Source: Candidatus Gottesmanbacteria bacterium
GTDB taxonomy: Bacteria; Patescibacteria; Microgenomatia; 2-02-FULL-39-11
Assembly (NCBI GenBank): GCA_016186795.1
Contig: JACPKY010000002.1
Span: forward strand, 11,814-75,813
Length of the DNA stretch: 64,000 nt
Direction of reading: 5' to 3'
The notes under the pieces are model-generated. The model ran no database searches. It was not told where the DNA came from and worked only from the letters and a program-made list of their open reading frames with translations. Below, in pieces: positions 40,316 to 49,091 of the stretch. Positions within the stretch are counted from its first letter, which is position 1, and each line of letters starts with the position of its first letter. Made by a program: the position numbers and the translations under genes.

Positions 40316-41143
40316 ATGAAAAAAAAGATAGGTATCATCGGGTGCGGACATATAGGGGCAGCGATCCTTACTGGATTTTTGTCGGCAAAAACTATTTCGC
40401 CGGAAGAAATTATTGTCTCCAATCCTGATATTGAGGACCTCAAGAAAAAGTTTCCGAAAGTTTTATTTACAACTCAAAATAAAGAAGCAACAGAGGCGGA
40501 AATATGTATTTTGGCAGTAAGACCAAATATTGTTCAAGAAGTCTTGCGAGAAACTCGTCCAACATTTTTATCCAAGATACTTCTTATTTCTACTGCCGCT
40601 TGTGTAACAATGGATCTTTTGCAATCGTACTTAGGCAAAAGTATCAAAATAATTCGTATCATGCCTAATTTAGGAGTAGCCTATGGACAGGGGATTATCG
40701 GATTTTTGGCAAATAAAAAAGTGACGAAAAAAGATAAAATATATTTCCGAAACGTTTTTTCCAAACTAGGACTGCTTGTTGAGTGCAACGACGATGAGAC
40801 AATCGATAAACTTAGTATGATCTCCGGCTCCGGTCCCGGATATGCTGCATATTATATGGAAAATCTTGCAAAACAAGCTCAAATTTATGGTTTTTCACGT
40901 GATGTTTCACGGAAAATGGTCTTACAAACGTTTGCTGGGACTATACGAAGGCTGCAAAAAGAAAATCTTTCTTTTTCAGAGCTTTTAACTGGTGTTAGTA
41001 CAAAAGGAGGAATTACAGAAGAGGTAATAAAAACATGGGATGAAAAGAAACTCCCACAAATTCTTTCTCAGGGAATTTCTCGAGGGTATGCTAAAATAAA
41101 ACGAATAACTAATTCCTATTTCTTTGCTTCTCCAAAGAAATAG
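40316..41143 (+). CDS. proC: pyrroline-5-carboxylate reductase
   Basis: 275 aa. Rossmann start IGIIGCGHIGAAILTGFL, AVRPNIVQEVL, IRIMPNLGVAYGQGIIGF, SGSGPGYAAYYMENLAKQA, and GVSTKGGITEEVIK. Final step of proline synthesis. The last codons (SPKK) and stop lie within a CTTTG/CAAAG hairpin repeat. Confidence 0.95.
   Translation: MKKKIGIIGCGHIGAAILTGFLSAKTISPEEIIVSNPDIEDLKKKFPKVLFTTQNKEATEAEICILAVRPNIVQEVLRETRPTFLSKILLISTAACVTMDLLQSYLGKSIKIIRIMPNLGVAYGQGIIGFLANKKVTKKDKIYFRNVFSKLGLLVECNDDETIDKLSMISGSGPGYAAYYMENLAKQAQIYGFSRDVSRKMVLQTFAGTIRRLQKENLSFSELLTGVSTKGGITEEVIKTWDEKKLPQILSQGISRGYAKIKRITNSYFFASPKK
41116..41143. repeat. CTTTG/CAAAG hairpin at the end of proC
   Basis: CTATTTCTTTG/CAAAGAAATAG with a 6-base loop. 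Related hairpins at 12471-12494, 17402-17435 and 41517-41546. Confidence 0.7.
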
Positions 41144-41175
41144 TAGAAAGAAAACATTCAGAGGCAGTGAAAAAT

Positions 41176-41511
41176 ATGAGTACAATAGATGATTTTTTAA
41201 AACTCGATATCCGGGTTGGGAAAATTCTTACCGTTGAGGATTTTCCCGAGGCTCGGAAACCTTCGTACAAACTCATGATCGATTTTGGTCCGGAAATCGG
41301 AACAAAAAAATCCAGCGCGCAACTGGTACAGTATTACAAGAAAGCTGATCTTGTCGGGAAACACATTTTGGGCGTTGTCAATTTTCCGCCACGCCAAATT
41401 GGTCCCTTTGTTTCCGAAGTTCTGACTCTTGGAGTTCCAGATGAAAATCATGAATGTGTGTTAGTTGTTCCCGATAAAGACGAAGCAGTAATTGGAGGAA
41501 AGTTGTTTTGA
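41176..41511 (+). CDS. csaA: CsaA-like tRNA-binding protein
   Basis: 111 aa, start at ATG 41176 (a GTG nine bases earlier is possible). DFLKLDIRVGKILTVEDFPEARKPSYKLMIDFG and VNFPPRQIGPFVSEVLTLGVPD are signatures of the stand-alone OB-fold tRNA-binding domain, named CsaA. May act as a chaperone or tRNA aid; placed between proC and proS. Confidence 0.9.
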   Translation: MSTIDDFLKLDIRVGKILTVEDFPEARKPSYKLMIDFGPEIGTKKSSAQLVQYYKKADLVGKHILGVVNFPPRQIGPFVSEVLTLGVPDENHECVLVVPDKDEAVIGGKLF

Positions 41512-41516
41512 TTTTT

Positions 41517-41546
41517 TTCCTTTCTTTGAGTGGCCAAAGAAAGGAA
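41517..41546. repeat. CTTTG/CAAAG hairpin before proS
   Basis: TTCCTTTCTTTG/CAAAGAAAGGAA with a 6-base loop, eight bases before the proS ATG. Confidence 0.7.
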
Positions 41547-41553
41547 AACCACT

Positions 41554-42981
41554 ATGTTTGAAAAAAAAGAAATTGCAAAAAAATCCGTTAATCCTGACAG
41601 ATGGTATACAGATGTAATATTGAAATCCGAACTTGCTGATTATTCACCTGTCCGCGGCTGCATGATAATTCGTCCCTATGGTTATGAAATTTGGGAGAAC
41701 ATCCAAAACTATCTTGATAAAAAATTCAAGGAACTAGGAGTAAAAAATGCCTACTTTCCTACATTTATCCCCATGAGTTTTTTGCAAAGAGAGAAAGAGC
41801 ATGTGGAAGGATTTTCCCCGCAGTTGGCAGTAGTTACTCATGGCGGAGGGGAGAAGCTCAGTGAACCGCTTGCTGTGCGGCCAACGTCTGAAACGATCAT
41901 GTACGATACCTATGCTCGTTGGATCCAAAGTTGGCGCGATCTACCTCTTCTTCTAAACCTTTGGAATAACGTTGTGAGGTGGGAGAAAAGGACATATTTA
42001 TTTCTTCGCACTGCCGAATTTTTGTGGCAAGAAGGACATACCGCACACGCGACATTTGATGATGCAGATACTTTTGCTAGAAAAATTCTTGAGATCTATA
42101 CGGTTTTTGATGAAGATGTATTGGCGACTCCTGTTTTGGTAGGCAAAAAGAGTGAAAACGAGAAATTCCCTGGTGCCGCCATTACCTATTCGTTGGAAGC
42201 CCTCATGCCAGATGGTAAAGCTATCCAGATGGGTACATCACACCATTTAGGGGACAATTTTGCCAAAGCATTCAAGATAAAGTATCTGGATAAGAATGGG
42301 AGAGAGCAGTTTGTGTGGCAGACAAGTTGGGCAGAAACAACTCGGGTGATTGGGGCAATTATCATGGCCCATGGTGATGATCAGGGTCTTATTCTGCCTC
42401 CAAATATTGCCCCAATCCAGGCAGTTTTTGTGCCTATAAAACTAAATGAAAAGGTACTTAACTATTGTCAAAAAATTTCTCAAGAGTTAGTAAAATCCGG
42501 TATTCGGGTACATATTGACAGTAGAGAAGAAAAATCAGTGGGATGGAAATTTCATGAATGGGAATTGAAAGGAATACCAATTCGAATCGAAATAGGGGAG
42601 AAAGAGATGGAAAATGATGAATTGACTTTGGTGAGAAGAGATACTGGCGAAAAAGTCAAAAGTCAAAAGTCAAAAGTCAAAAGTGATACTGAGAGATTAC
42701 TAAAAGAAATTCAAGATAATCTTTTTGAGAGAATGAAAAAATTTAGAGATGAAAATACTCATACTGTATCTTCCTATGAAGAATTTAAAAAAATTATGGC
42801 GACCCAAAAAGGGTATATTTATGCTTTCTGGTGTGAAGATCCAGTTTGCGAGGCAAAAATAAAAGAAGAAACCAAAGCAACCACCCGGATTTTGCCATTA
42901 GATGCAAAAGAAGAAAAAGGAGAATGCGTTTACTGCAAAAAACCAGCTACTCACCGCTGGTATTTTGCCCAGGCATACTAA
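41554..42981 (+). CDS. proS: prolyl-tRNA synthetase, archaeal/eukaryotic type
   Basis: 475 aa from ATG 41554. VRGCMIIRPYGYEIWENIQ, AVRPTSETIMYDTYARWIQSWRDLPLLLNLWNNVVRWEKR, LRTAEFLWQEGHTAHAT are class II motifs of the short ProRS without the bacterial editing insert. The anticodon-binding domain and C-terminal zinc-like end (CEDPVCEAKIKEE ... GECVYCKKPATHRWYFAQAY) are present. A 7-base tandem repeat (GTCAAAA, four copies, 42655-42682) makes a Lys/Ser-rich insertion. Confidence 0.95.
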   Translation: MFEKKEIAKKSVNPDRWYTDVILKSELADYSPVRGCMIIRPYGYEIWENIQNYLDKKFKELGVKNAYFPTFIPMSFLQREKEHVEGFSPQLAVVTHGGGEKLSEPLAVRPTSETIMYDTYARWIQSWRDLPLLLNLWNNVVRWEKRTYLFLRTAEFLWQEGHTAHATFDDADTFARKILEIYTVFDEDVLATPVLVGKKSENEKFPGAAITYSLEALMPDGKAIQMGTSHHLGDNFAKAFKIKYLDKNGREQFVWQTSWAETTRVIGAIIMAHGDDQGLILPPNIAPIQAVFVPIKLNEKVLNYCQKISQELVKSGIRVHIDSREEKSVGWKFHEWELKGIPIRIEIGEKEMENDELTLVRRDTGEKVKSQKSKVKSDTERLLKEIQDNLFERMKKFRDENTHTVSSYEEFKKIMATQKGYIYAFWCEDPVCEAKIKEETKATTRILPLDAKEEKGECVYCKKPATHRWYFAQAY

Positions 42982-43973
42982 CCAAATGACAAAAATATTT
43001 TGGCGAGGATAAAAGAAATAAGTCCACAGATAGGGAAAGTAAGGATCCAGGCAATAACAATATTTGAAGCGACTAACCAGCGAACCTTAGATAGACTTTG
43101 AACTGAACCAACGCCCATAATTGAAGTATTAATAGTATGCGTTGTAGACAGAGGAATACCAAATCTGGTGGCAATTTCTATAGCTGTTGCTGCCGCAGTT
43201 TCAGCAGCAAAACCGTGCTGTGGTTCTAGTTTAGTTAATTTCATTCCCATTGTTTTTATTATTCGCCAGCCCCCGATTGAAGTGCCTATTCCCATAACTG
43301 CCGCGCATAATAATATGACCCAGGATGGAACAATAAATTCTTTGGTAATTCCAGAAAGCAAAAGAGCCAGTGAAAATGCGCCGATAAATTTTTGTCCATC
43401 ATTACTACCGTGAGAAAAAGCCATGAAAGCGGCAGAAAGTAGTTGCATTCTGCCAAAAATTCTTCTCACTCGACTAATACCGGTATTTCTAAAGATCCAA
43501 GCAATAATTACAAAAATAATATAAGCTAATGCAAATCCCAAGAAAGTAGAAAAAAATAGGCCAACTATTACTTTTTGCCAGCCATCCCAAAGAAGAACAT
43601 TTGGTCCACCAGAGGCCAAACCCGCTCCGGCTAGTCCCGAAATTAATGCATGACTTTCGGAAGTAGGGAGTCCATATTTCCATGCCAGTGAGCTCCAGAC
43701 AATTATTCCAATCATGGCAGCACCAACAGTATAAAGATTGATTGCTTCAGTCCTGACTATCCCTTTGCCGATAGTTGCCGCAACAGCCGTTCCGGAGAAA
43801 CTACCAATGATATTTAATGTGGTTGCCAGAAGGACCGCTTTCTTGGGTGATAGTACACGTGTTGAAACAACGGTGGCAATAGCATTAGGCGCATCTGTTG
43901 CCCCATTTACAAATTCTGCCCAAAGAATTAGAAAAAGTACAAAGATAAGAACTAGCGTATTTGCTTCCATCAA
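42978..43973 (-). CDS. pit: PiT-family inorganic phosphate transporter
   Basis: 331 aa with about ten membrane helices. FVNGATDAPNAIATVVSTRVLSPKKAVLLA and the second repeat MAFSHGSNDGQKFIGAF are the duplicated PiT signatures. Imports phosphate with a cation. The start overlaps the stop of the upstream DUF47 gene by 4 bp; 4-bp overlap with convergent proS. Confidence 0.95.
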   Translation of the reverse strand: MMEANTLVLIFVLFLILWAEFVNGATDAPNAIATVVSTRVLSPKKAVLLATTLNIIGSFSGTAVAATIGKGIVRTEAINLYTVGAAMIGIIVWSSLAWKYGLPTSESHALISGLAGAGLASGGPNVLLWDGWQKVIVGLFFSTFLGFALAYIIFVIIAWIFRNTGISRVRRIFGRMQLLSAAFMAFSHGSNDGQKFIGAFSLALLLSGITKEFIVPSWVILLCAAVMGIGTSIGGWRIIKTMGMKLTKLEPQHGFAAETAAATAIEIATRFGIPLSTTHTINTSIMGVGSVQSLSKVRWLVASNIVIAWILTFPICGLISFILAKIFLSFG

Positions 43974-44593
43974 AAGTTTTTGACAATTATTTCTTCTACT
44001 ATATCAGCTGAATCTTCACATTCGTCTAGAATACTTTCCATATTTTCGATTAAATCTTTCCATTTAATAACCAAAATGGGATTTTTGCCGTTGTCAAAAA
44101 GATATTTGAATGCTTGTCTAATGAGCCTATCTCCTTCATTTTCCAAAGAGTGGATTTCAATAATGATTTTTCTCATTTCTTTTATATTTTTATTTTGCCC
44201 TTTCAAAAGAGTTACCAACTGTAAAACTTTACTTGTGGCTTTATTTATTACCTTTACAAAAGGTTTAAATTGGGGAATTTCTCGTTTGATATTAAAAAGC
44301 TCAATATTAGAGGTTAAATTTTCAATCAGATCGATTATATTATCAAGATTTCGTGAAAATATGTGAATATCTTCTCTGTCTATTGGAGTTATAAAGGTAC
44401 TGTCGGCTTCATAGAAAAGTTTATGGCAAATAGTATCGGCTTCTTCCTCAAGTTCCCAAGTTTTCTTAGCAAGAGAATTGATATTTTTCGATCCTACTTT
44501 TACTCTTAGCAAGATATTACCACTAAGGTTGACTATTTTAGATAGCTCTATAAAAAGGTCAAAAAACCTAGGATTTTTGGGGAAAAAATCCAT
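43970..44593 (-). CDS. DUF47/PhoU-like partner of the Pit transporter
   Basis: 207 aa, all helical. FFDLFIELSKIVNLSGNILL, EEEADTICHKLFYEADSTFITPIDREDIHIFSRNLDNIIDLIEN and EIHSLENEGDRLIRQAF are DUF47 signatures. Such proteins regulate or gate the adjacent Pit. Upstream of pit on the same transcript. Confidence 0.93.
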   Translation of the reverse strand: MDFFPKNPRFFDLFIELSKIVNLSGNILLRVKVGSKNINSLAKKTWELEEEADTICHKLFYEADSTFITPIDREDIHIFSRNLDNIIDLIENLTSNIELFNIKREIPQFKPFVKVINKATSKVLQLVTLLKGQNKNIKEMRKIIIEIHSLENEGDRLIRQAFKYLFDNGKNPILVIKWKDLIENMESILDECEDSADIVEEIIVKNF

Positions 44594-44640
44594 AAGATAG
44601 TTTGCATTATATTACATATGTCTTTAAAATAAAGCCACTA

Positions 44641-45516
44641 ATGAAGACCATTGTCACCCATTTTGCTCCAGATGTTGATGCTATTTCCTCAGTGTGGTTA
44701 CTCAAGCGGTTTACGACAAGATGGCAGGAGGCTGACGTTGCATTTGTTCCGGCAGGGAAAACTCTCAAAGGCGATATTGTGGATAGTGATCCAAGTGTCA
44801 TGCATGTCGATACCGGGATGGGAATGTTAGATCACCATCAGACAGATGAAGACACATGTGCTGCCAAAAGGACGTTGGAATATGTTAGAGAGTTGGGAGA
44901 AGGGAAAGTTCGTATCCATCAGAAACATGCCGATGATGCGCTCGATCGAATGATTGATGTTGTGAATGATATTGATCACTTCCGGGAGGTGTATTTCCCC
45001 AATCCCGCAGCTGATTACTACGATTTTGGACTCGTTGCGATCTTAGACGGGTGGAAGCTTTTGTACCCTGAAGATGATGGAAAAATTGCAACACTTGGAA
45101 TGTTAGTCCTGGATGGAATTTATAAGAAATTCCAAGATAAAGTGTGGGCCGAACACGAACTATCGCAAAACGGTATTGCATTTGAATCAAAGTGGGGGAA
45201 AGGTATTGCAATTGAAACAATCAATGATGAAGTCGTAAAAATGGCACAAAGGCAAGGATTTGTTCTTGCTGTTCGGAAAGACCCCAAAAAGGGGTATGTT
45301 CGCATCAAAGCAATTCCTTCCTCAGATGCAGATCTCACAATTTATTATAAAAAGCTGAAAAAGAAAGACCCCAAAGCTACATGGTATCTGCATGCCAGCC
45401 GCAAGATGTTACTCAATGGTTCTGTGAAAAATCCAGAGAGTCAACCTTCTTCACTTCAACTTTCCGAACTTCTCAAAATTCTTACGGCGAAGAAGAAGAA
45501 AAAAATGGTACAATAA
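44641..45516 (+). CDS. DHH-like phosphoesterase-fold protein
   Basis: 291 aa from ATG 44641. THFAPDVDAISSVWLLKRF has the first metal-binding Asp cluster; HVDTGMGMLDHHQTDEDTCAAKRTLEYV has the DHH motif; VNDIDHFRE adds a later Asp. This is the layout of DHH-superfamily or MYG1-like hydrolases. Substrate unknown. C-terminus Lys-rich. Confidence 0.75.
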   Translation: MKTIVTHFAPDVDAISSVWLLKRFTTRWQEADVAFVPAGKTLKGDIVDSDPSVMHVDTGMGMLDHHQTDEDTCAAKRTLEYVRELGEGKVRIHQKHADDALDRMIDVVNDIDHFREVYFPNPAADYYDFGLVAILDGWKLLYPEDDGKIATLGMLVLDGIYKKFQDKVWAEHELSQNGIAFESKWGKGIAIETINDEVVKMAQRQGFVLAVRKDPKKGYVRIKAIPSSDADLTIYYKKLKKKDPKATWYLHASRKMLLNGSVKNPESQPSSLQLSELLKILTAKKKKKMVQ

Positions 45517-45529
45517 AGATACTATTTCC

Positions 45530-45877
45530 ATGGACGAGTGCATTTTTTGTAAAATTGTCCTGGGCCAATTACCAGCGAAATTTGTCTACCAGGATGATGA
45601 TATCATTGCGATAAAAGATATTCATCCCAAAGCTCCTATACATCTTCTGGTTATGCCAAGGAAGCATCGTGAGTCTCTCAAAGACATAAAAAGGGAAGAT
45701 CAGGAAGTCTTGGGGAAACTTCTCCTTGTGGTACAAAAGGTTGCGGCAGATGCAAAAATTGCCGAGGATGGTTATAAAGTTTTCATAAATAGCGGACACG
45801 ATGCTGGACAAATCGTTTTCCATCTCCATCTCCATGTACTAGGTGGATGGAAAAAAGCACCAAGGTGGGATGTCTAA
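45530..45877 (+). CDS. HIT-family hydrolase
   Basis: 115 aa. CIFCKIVLGQLPAKFVYQDDDIIAIKDIHPKAPIHLLVMPRKH at the N-terminus and FHLHLHVLGGW, the histidine triad, at the end. Hydrolyses nucleoside phosphoramidates or similar (HinT type). Normal length. Confidence 0.95.
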   Translation: MDECIFCKIVLGQLPAKFVYQDDDIIAIKDIHPKAPIHLLVMPRKHRESLKDIKREDQEVLGKLLLVVQKVAADAKIAEDGYKVFINSGHDAGQIVFHLHLHVLGGWKKAPRWDV

Positions 45878-45939
45878 AAATTTACAATCATTGTAAATTG
45901 ATAATCGAAAATTAATAAAGAGGGGGTGTTTTATTTTTC

Positions 45940-46140
45940 ATGATATTTGTAAAGGCGGCTCCTGGAGATACATCTGATTCAGTTATCAGAAAGTTTACCA
46001 AGAAAGTCATTAACGAAGGACTTCTTCTTGAACTGAAACGGAAAGAATTCTATCAAAAGCCGTCAGAGGTGAAAAAAGAGGCAAAAAAAGAAATTGAACG
46101 GCGTAAGAGAGCTCGAAGACGGGCTCGCGCTCGCATGTGA
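45940..46140 (+). CDS. rpsU: 30S ribosomal protein S21
   Basis: 66 aa. VIRKFTKKVINEGLLLELKRKEFYQKPSEVKKEAKKEIERRKRARRRA is typical S21. GAGGGGGTG lies upstream. The stop overlaps the ybeY start (TGATG). Confidence 0.93.
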   Translation: MIFVKAAPGDTSDSVIRKFTKKVINEGLLLELKRKEFYQKPSEVKKEAKKEIERRKRARRRARARM

Positions 46141-46532
46141 TGGTAGAAGTTTTCATTAAGACCGAATCTCATTATTCTGTTAACCGCAAACGAATTCGAG
46201 ATACAATCGAACGCTATCTTTTTGGGAAGGGTGTGAAAGGGAAAGCCGAGGTAAGTGTTGCAATTGTCGGAGATCGGCTTATGAAGAAATTAAATAGTAA
46301 ATATCGAAGCAATGATAAGACAACTGTTGTTCTTGCTTTTCCACTCGCGGATGAGGGTTTGCGAAAACCATTCGTTGATGTTCCAGATGGTGTGCTGAGG
46401 TTAGGTGACATCATCATCTCGTATCCTCAAGTGATTGAGCTTGCAAGTTCGGAAAACTGTCTAGTTGATGAGAAAATTGATGAGCTTCTTATTCATGGAT
46501 TGAACCACCTGTTGGGAACAGGTGAGGTTTGA
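46140..46532 (+). CDS. ybeY: YbeY-like rRNA maturation endonuclease, C-terminus altered
   Basis: 130 aa from ATG 46140 (overlapping the rpsU stop). KKLNSKYRSNDKTTVVLAFPL and LGDIIISYPQVIELA fit YbeY, as does the position after rpsU. The metal motif normally reads H-x-x-x-H-L-L-G-x-x-H; here HGLNHLLGTGEV stops, so the third histidine is missing. The final codons lie in a palindrome CACCTGTTGGGAACAGGTG (46506-46524). Metal binding and activity are therefore uncertain. Confidence 0.85.
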   Translation: MVEVFIKTESHYSVNRKRIRDTIERYLFGKGVKGKAEVSVAIVGDRLMKKLNSKYRSNDKTTVVLAFPLADEGLRKPFVDVPDGVLRLGDIIISYPQVIELASSENCLVDEKIDELLIHGLNHLLGTGEV

Positions 46533-46562
46533 AGTATCAATATTGTAAATTGGAATTTAACC

Positions 46563-47597
46563 ATGACACTTTTTCTTAAATACCGTCCTCAGAAGATCGA
46601 TGATCTCGATTCAGAAGATATCCGAAATAGGCTCAAGACTATTTTTTCCTCATCATACATTCCACATGCCTTCTTGTTTGCCGGACCCAAGGGGACAGGG
46701 AAAACTTCAACTGCTAGGATTATTGCCAAGATCCTTAACTGTGAGAAAAAAGATCCAAATCCATGTACGAAGTGTCTAGCATGTAAGGCGATTGCGGAAG
46801 GGAGATTTCTTGACGTTGTGGAGATTGATGCGGCGTCAAATCGGGGAATAGATGAAATACGCGACCTTCGAGAGAAAATTAAATTCTTACCGGTTTTGGG
46901 AAAAGTAAAAGTCTATATTATCGATGAAGTGCATATGTTGACAACCGAAGCGTTCAATGCCCTTCTGAAAACTCTTGAGGAGCCACCTTCACACGCAACA
47001 TTTATTTTGGCAACGACAGAACCAGATAAATTACCAGAAACGATACGGTCTCGCTGTTCGATATTCACTTTCAGAAAAGCAACACCTGAGGAACTTGTTC
47101 ATTCACTGAATCGTGTAGTAAAAGGCGAAGATGTTACTGTTTCCAAAGAAGTGGTAGAGCTCATTGCTCGTTCTTCAGACGGTTCATTTCGCGATGGGAC
47201 AAAGCTTCTTGAGCAGGCAATTTCAGAAGACGCGTTAACGATCGAAGGGGTCACAAAACTCATTGGACGTGATATTAAATCTGCCAGACACCTTTTGGAA
47301 CTTATTCTTGCAAAAAATACAACTGAAGGGTTGAAAGAGATGAGCCGTCTTGTCGAGAAGGGTACGTCAATGAGGTATCTTATTGAGGATATTTTGGAAT
47401 CATTGCATACTATCCTACTCATTCAGCATGGCGTACTTGAGCGAAGTGACCTTGCCAAATTATCTCAAACGGTAAGTACTCCAGATGTTCTATCTCTCAT
47501 TCGGTTGTTTGGTCGTGCATTCGTCGACCAGAAAACAACATCGTTTCCATACTTACCTGTTGAGGTGGCAATTGTTGAGTGGTGCGAAGAGAAATGA
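46563..47597 (+). CDS. dnaX: DNA polymerase III clamp-loader subunit gamma/tau, short
   Basis: 344 aa. Walker A FAGPKGTGKTSTARIIAK, zinc module C...CTKCLAC, DVVEIDAASNRGIDEIRDLRE, Walker B VYIIDEVHMLTTEAFNALLKTLEEPP, sensor ATTEPDKLPETIRSRC. Ends soon after the AAA+ lid and collar, with no tau-specific C-terminal domains, so only a gamma-like product is made. Confidence 0.96.
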   Translation: MTLFLKYRPQKIDDLDSEDIRNRLKTIFSSSYIPHAFLFAGPKGTGKTSTARIIAKILNCEKKDPNPCTKCLACKAIAEGRFLDVVEIDAASNRGIDEIRDLREKIKFLPVLGKVKVYIIDEVHMLTTEAFNALLKTLEEPPSHATFILATTEPDKLPETIRSRCSIFTFRKATPEELVHSLNRVVKGEDVTVSKEVVELIARSSDGSFRDGTKLLEQAISEDALTIEGVTKLIGRDIKSARHLLELILAKNTTEGLKEMSRLVEKGTSMRYLIEDILESLHTILLIQHGVLERSDLAKLSQTVSTPDVLSLIRLFGRAFVDQKTTSFPYLPVEVAIVEWCEEK

Positions 47598-47667
47598 GTT
47601 GTAGAGAGCGAATAAAAACGATAAAATAACATGATCATTATTCAGTTTTAGAAACGGAGGATAGAGT

Positions 47668-47952
47668 ATGTTTAATCCATTTAAGGCAGTGGGTGATCTC
47701 AAAAGCATGCGAGATCAAGCAATGAAAATGCAGCAGGTATTATCCCAAGAGGAGGTTGTGGTGGAAGAGCATGGGGTGCGGGTAGTGATGAGTGGAGATC
47801 AGAAAATAAAAGAACTGACAATTGACGGTAAAGAAGATTGGCGGGTGAAGGAAGCAGTCGCAACAGCAATTAAAAAATCTCAAGAAATTGCCGCGAAAAA
47901 ACTCACTGAAATGAGTGGTGGAATACAAGGGCTTCTAGGAGGAGGAAAATAA
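47668..47952 (+). CDS. ybaB: YbaB/EbfC nucleoid-associated protein
   Basis: 94 aa, SD GGAGGATAG. VTMSGDQKIKELTIDGKE-type core and the flanking helices, ending Gly-rich (MSGGIQGLLGGGK), fit YbaB. Located after dnaX, the classical dnaX-ybaB order. Confidence 0.9.
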   Translation: MFNPFKAVGDLKSMRDQAMKMQQVLSQEEVVVEEHGVRVVMSGDQKIKELTIDGKEDWRVKEAVATAIKKSQEIAAKKLTEMSGGIQGLLGGGK

Positions 47953-47959
47953 ATTATCA

Positions 47960-48095
47960 AAATTAAACAATTTCCAAATCCCAACCCCAATCAACACCAA
48001 TGTCCAAATCCCAAAATACAAAACGTTTTGATTATTGGTAATTGGTAGTATTGGATATTGAAATTGGTCATTGGATATTGGTTATTATTGATTAA
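47960..48095. repeat. low-complexity CCAAATCCCAA / ATTGGTAATTGG tract
   Basis: Repeated CCAAATCCCAA units, then ATTGGTAATTGG/ATTGGATATTGG units of roughly opposite sense. Similar fragments occur before other genes here (e.g. about 49045-49085). No coding signal. Confidence 0.6.
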
Positions 48096-48099
48096 TCAC

Positions 48100-49038
48100 A
48101 TGATTCTCGTCACCGGATCCCTCGCCTTTGACCATATCATGAATTTTCCAGGCAGGTTTGGCGATCATATCCTCCCTGAGAAGCTTCATATACTCAACGT
48201 CTCTTTTCTTGTTCCTGAAATGCGCAAAAGTTTTGGGGGAACTTCCGGAAATATTTCCTACACGTTGGCGCTTTTTGGAGTAGACGTAGCAATATTGGGA
48301 GTTGTGGGGTCAGATTTTGCGCCGTACAAAAAATTTCTTGAGGAAAACGGCGTAAAAACAACATATATTTTTGAATCGCACGGACATTTTACCTCAACAG
48401 CTTTTGGCATTACAGATAGAGAAAACAACAATATCTGGGGATTTTATACCGGAGCAGATGACGTCTCTGACTCACTTTCCCTGGGTCAAGTGAAGGAATC
48501 AATCGAATTCGGTATTGTTGCTCCTCAAAAGCCAGAAACGATGCTTTCTATGATTCGACAGTATAAACGGAAGGCTATTCCTTATATATTTGATCCAGGG
48601 ATGCAACTGCCGTGGTTTACGAAAGATCACTTGATTGAAGCATTCGAACACGCAAGTGTTGTAATTGGCAATGACTATGAAATGAGTGTGATCGAGAAAA
48701 AAATAGGGATTGAGATGCTTTCGGATTTTTGTAAAAAAGGAAAAATTATTATCACAACGTTGGGTGGGAAAGGATCACGGATAGAGAAAAAAGGTAAGGT
48801 GTTCGATATTCCTCCCGTCCGTGTTGAATCCAGAGATCCAGCGGGTGCCGGAGATGCGTACCGAGCAGGATTTATTGCCGGTTTTCTCAAAGGAATGTCT
48901 TTAGATGTATGCGGTCGGATGGGATCGGTTGCTGCAGCATATACTGTGGAGAAATTTGGGACAACGACGCATATGTTTACCAAGAAGGAATTTGAAAGAA
49001 GATATAAGGAAGCGTATAAAGAAAATTTATCTATTTAG
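48100..49038 (+). CDS. PfkB-family kinase, adenosine- or sugar-kinase-like
   Basis: 312 aa from ATG 48100. ILVTGSLAFDHIMNFPG, SFGGTSGNISYTLALFGVDVAILGVVGSD and the C-terminal DPAGAGDAYRAGFIAGFLKG with the catalytic Asp are PfkB signatures. The N-terminal pattern resembles prokaryotic adenosine kinases. Given ahcY downstream, phosphorylation of adenosine would fit; this is inference. Confidence 0.85.
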   Translation: MILVTGSLAFDHIMNFPGRFGDHILPEKLHILNVSFLVPEMRKSFGGTSGNISYTLALFGVDVAILGVVGSDFAPYKKFLEENGVKTTYIFESHGHFTSTAFGITDRENNNIWGFYTGADDVSDSLSLGQVKESIEFGIVAPQKPETMLSMIRQYKRKAIPYIFDPGMQLPWFTKDHLIEAFEHASVVIGNDYEMSVIEKKIGIEMLSDFCKKGKIIITTLGGKGSRIEKKGKVFDIPPVRVESRDPAGAGDAYRAGFIAGFLKGMSLDVCGRMGSVAAAYTVEKFGTTTHMFTKKEFERRYKEAYKENLSI

Positions 49039-49091
49039 CCTCTTAAATTCCAAATGACAAAACATCGTTGGATTTTGAGCTTTGGATTGTC

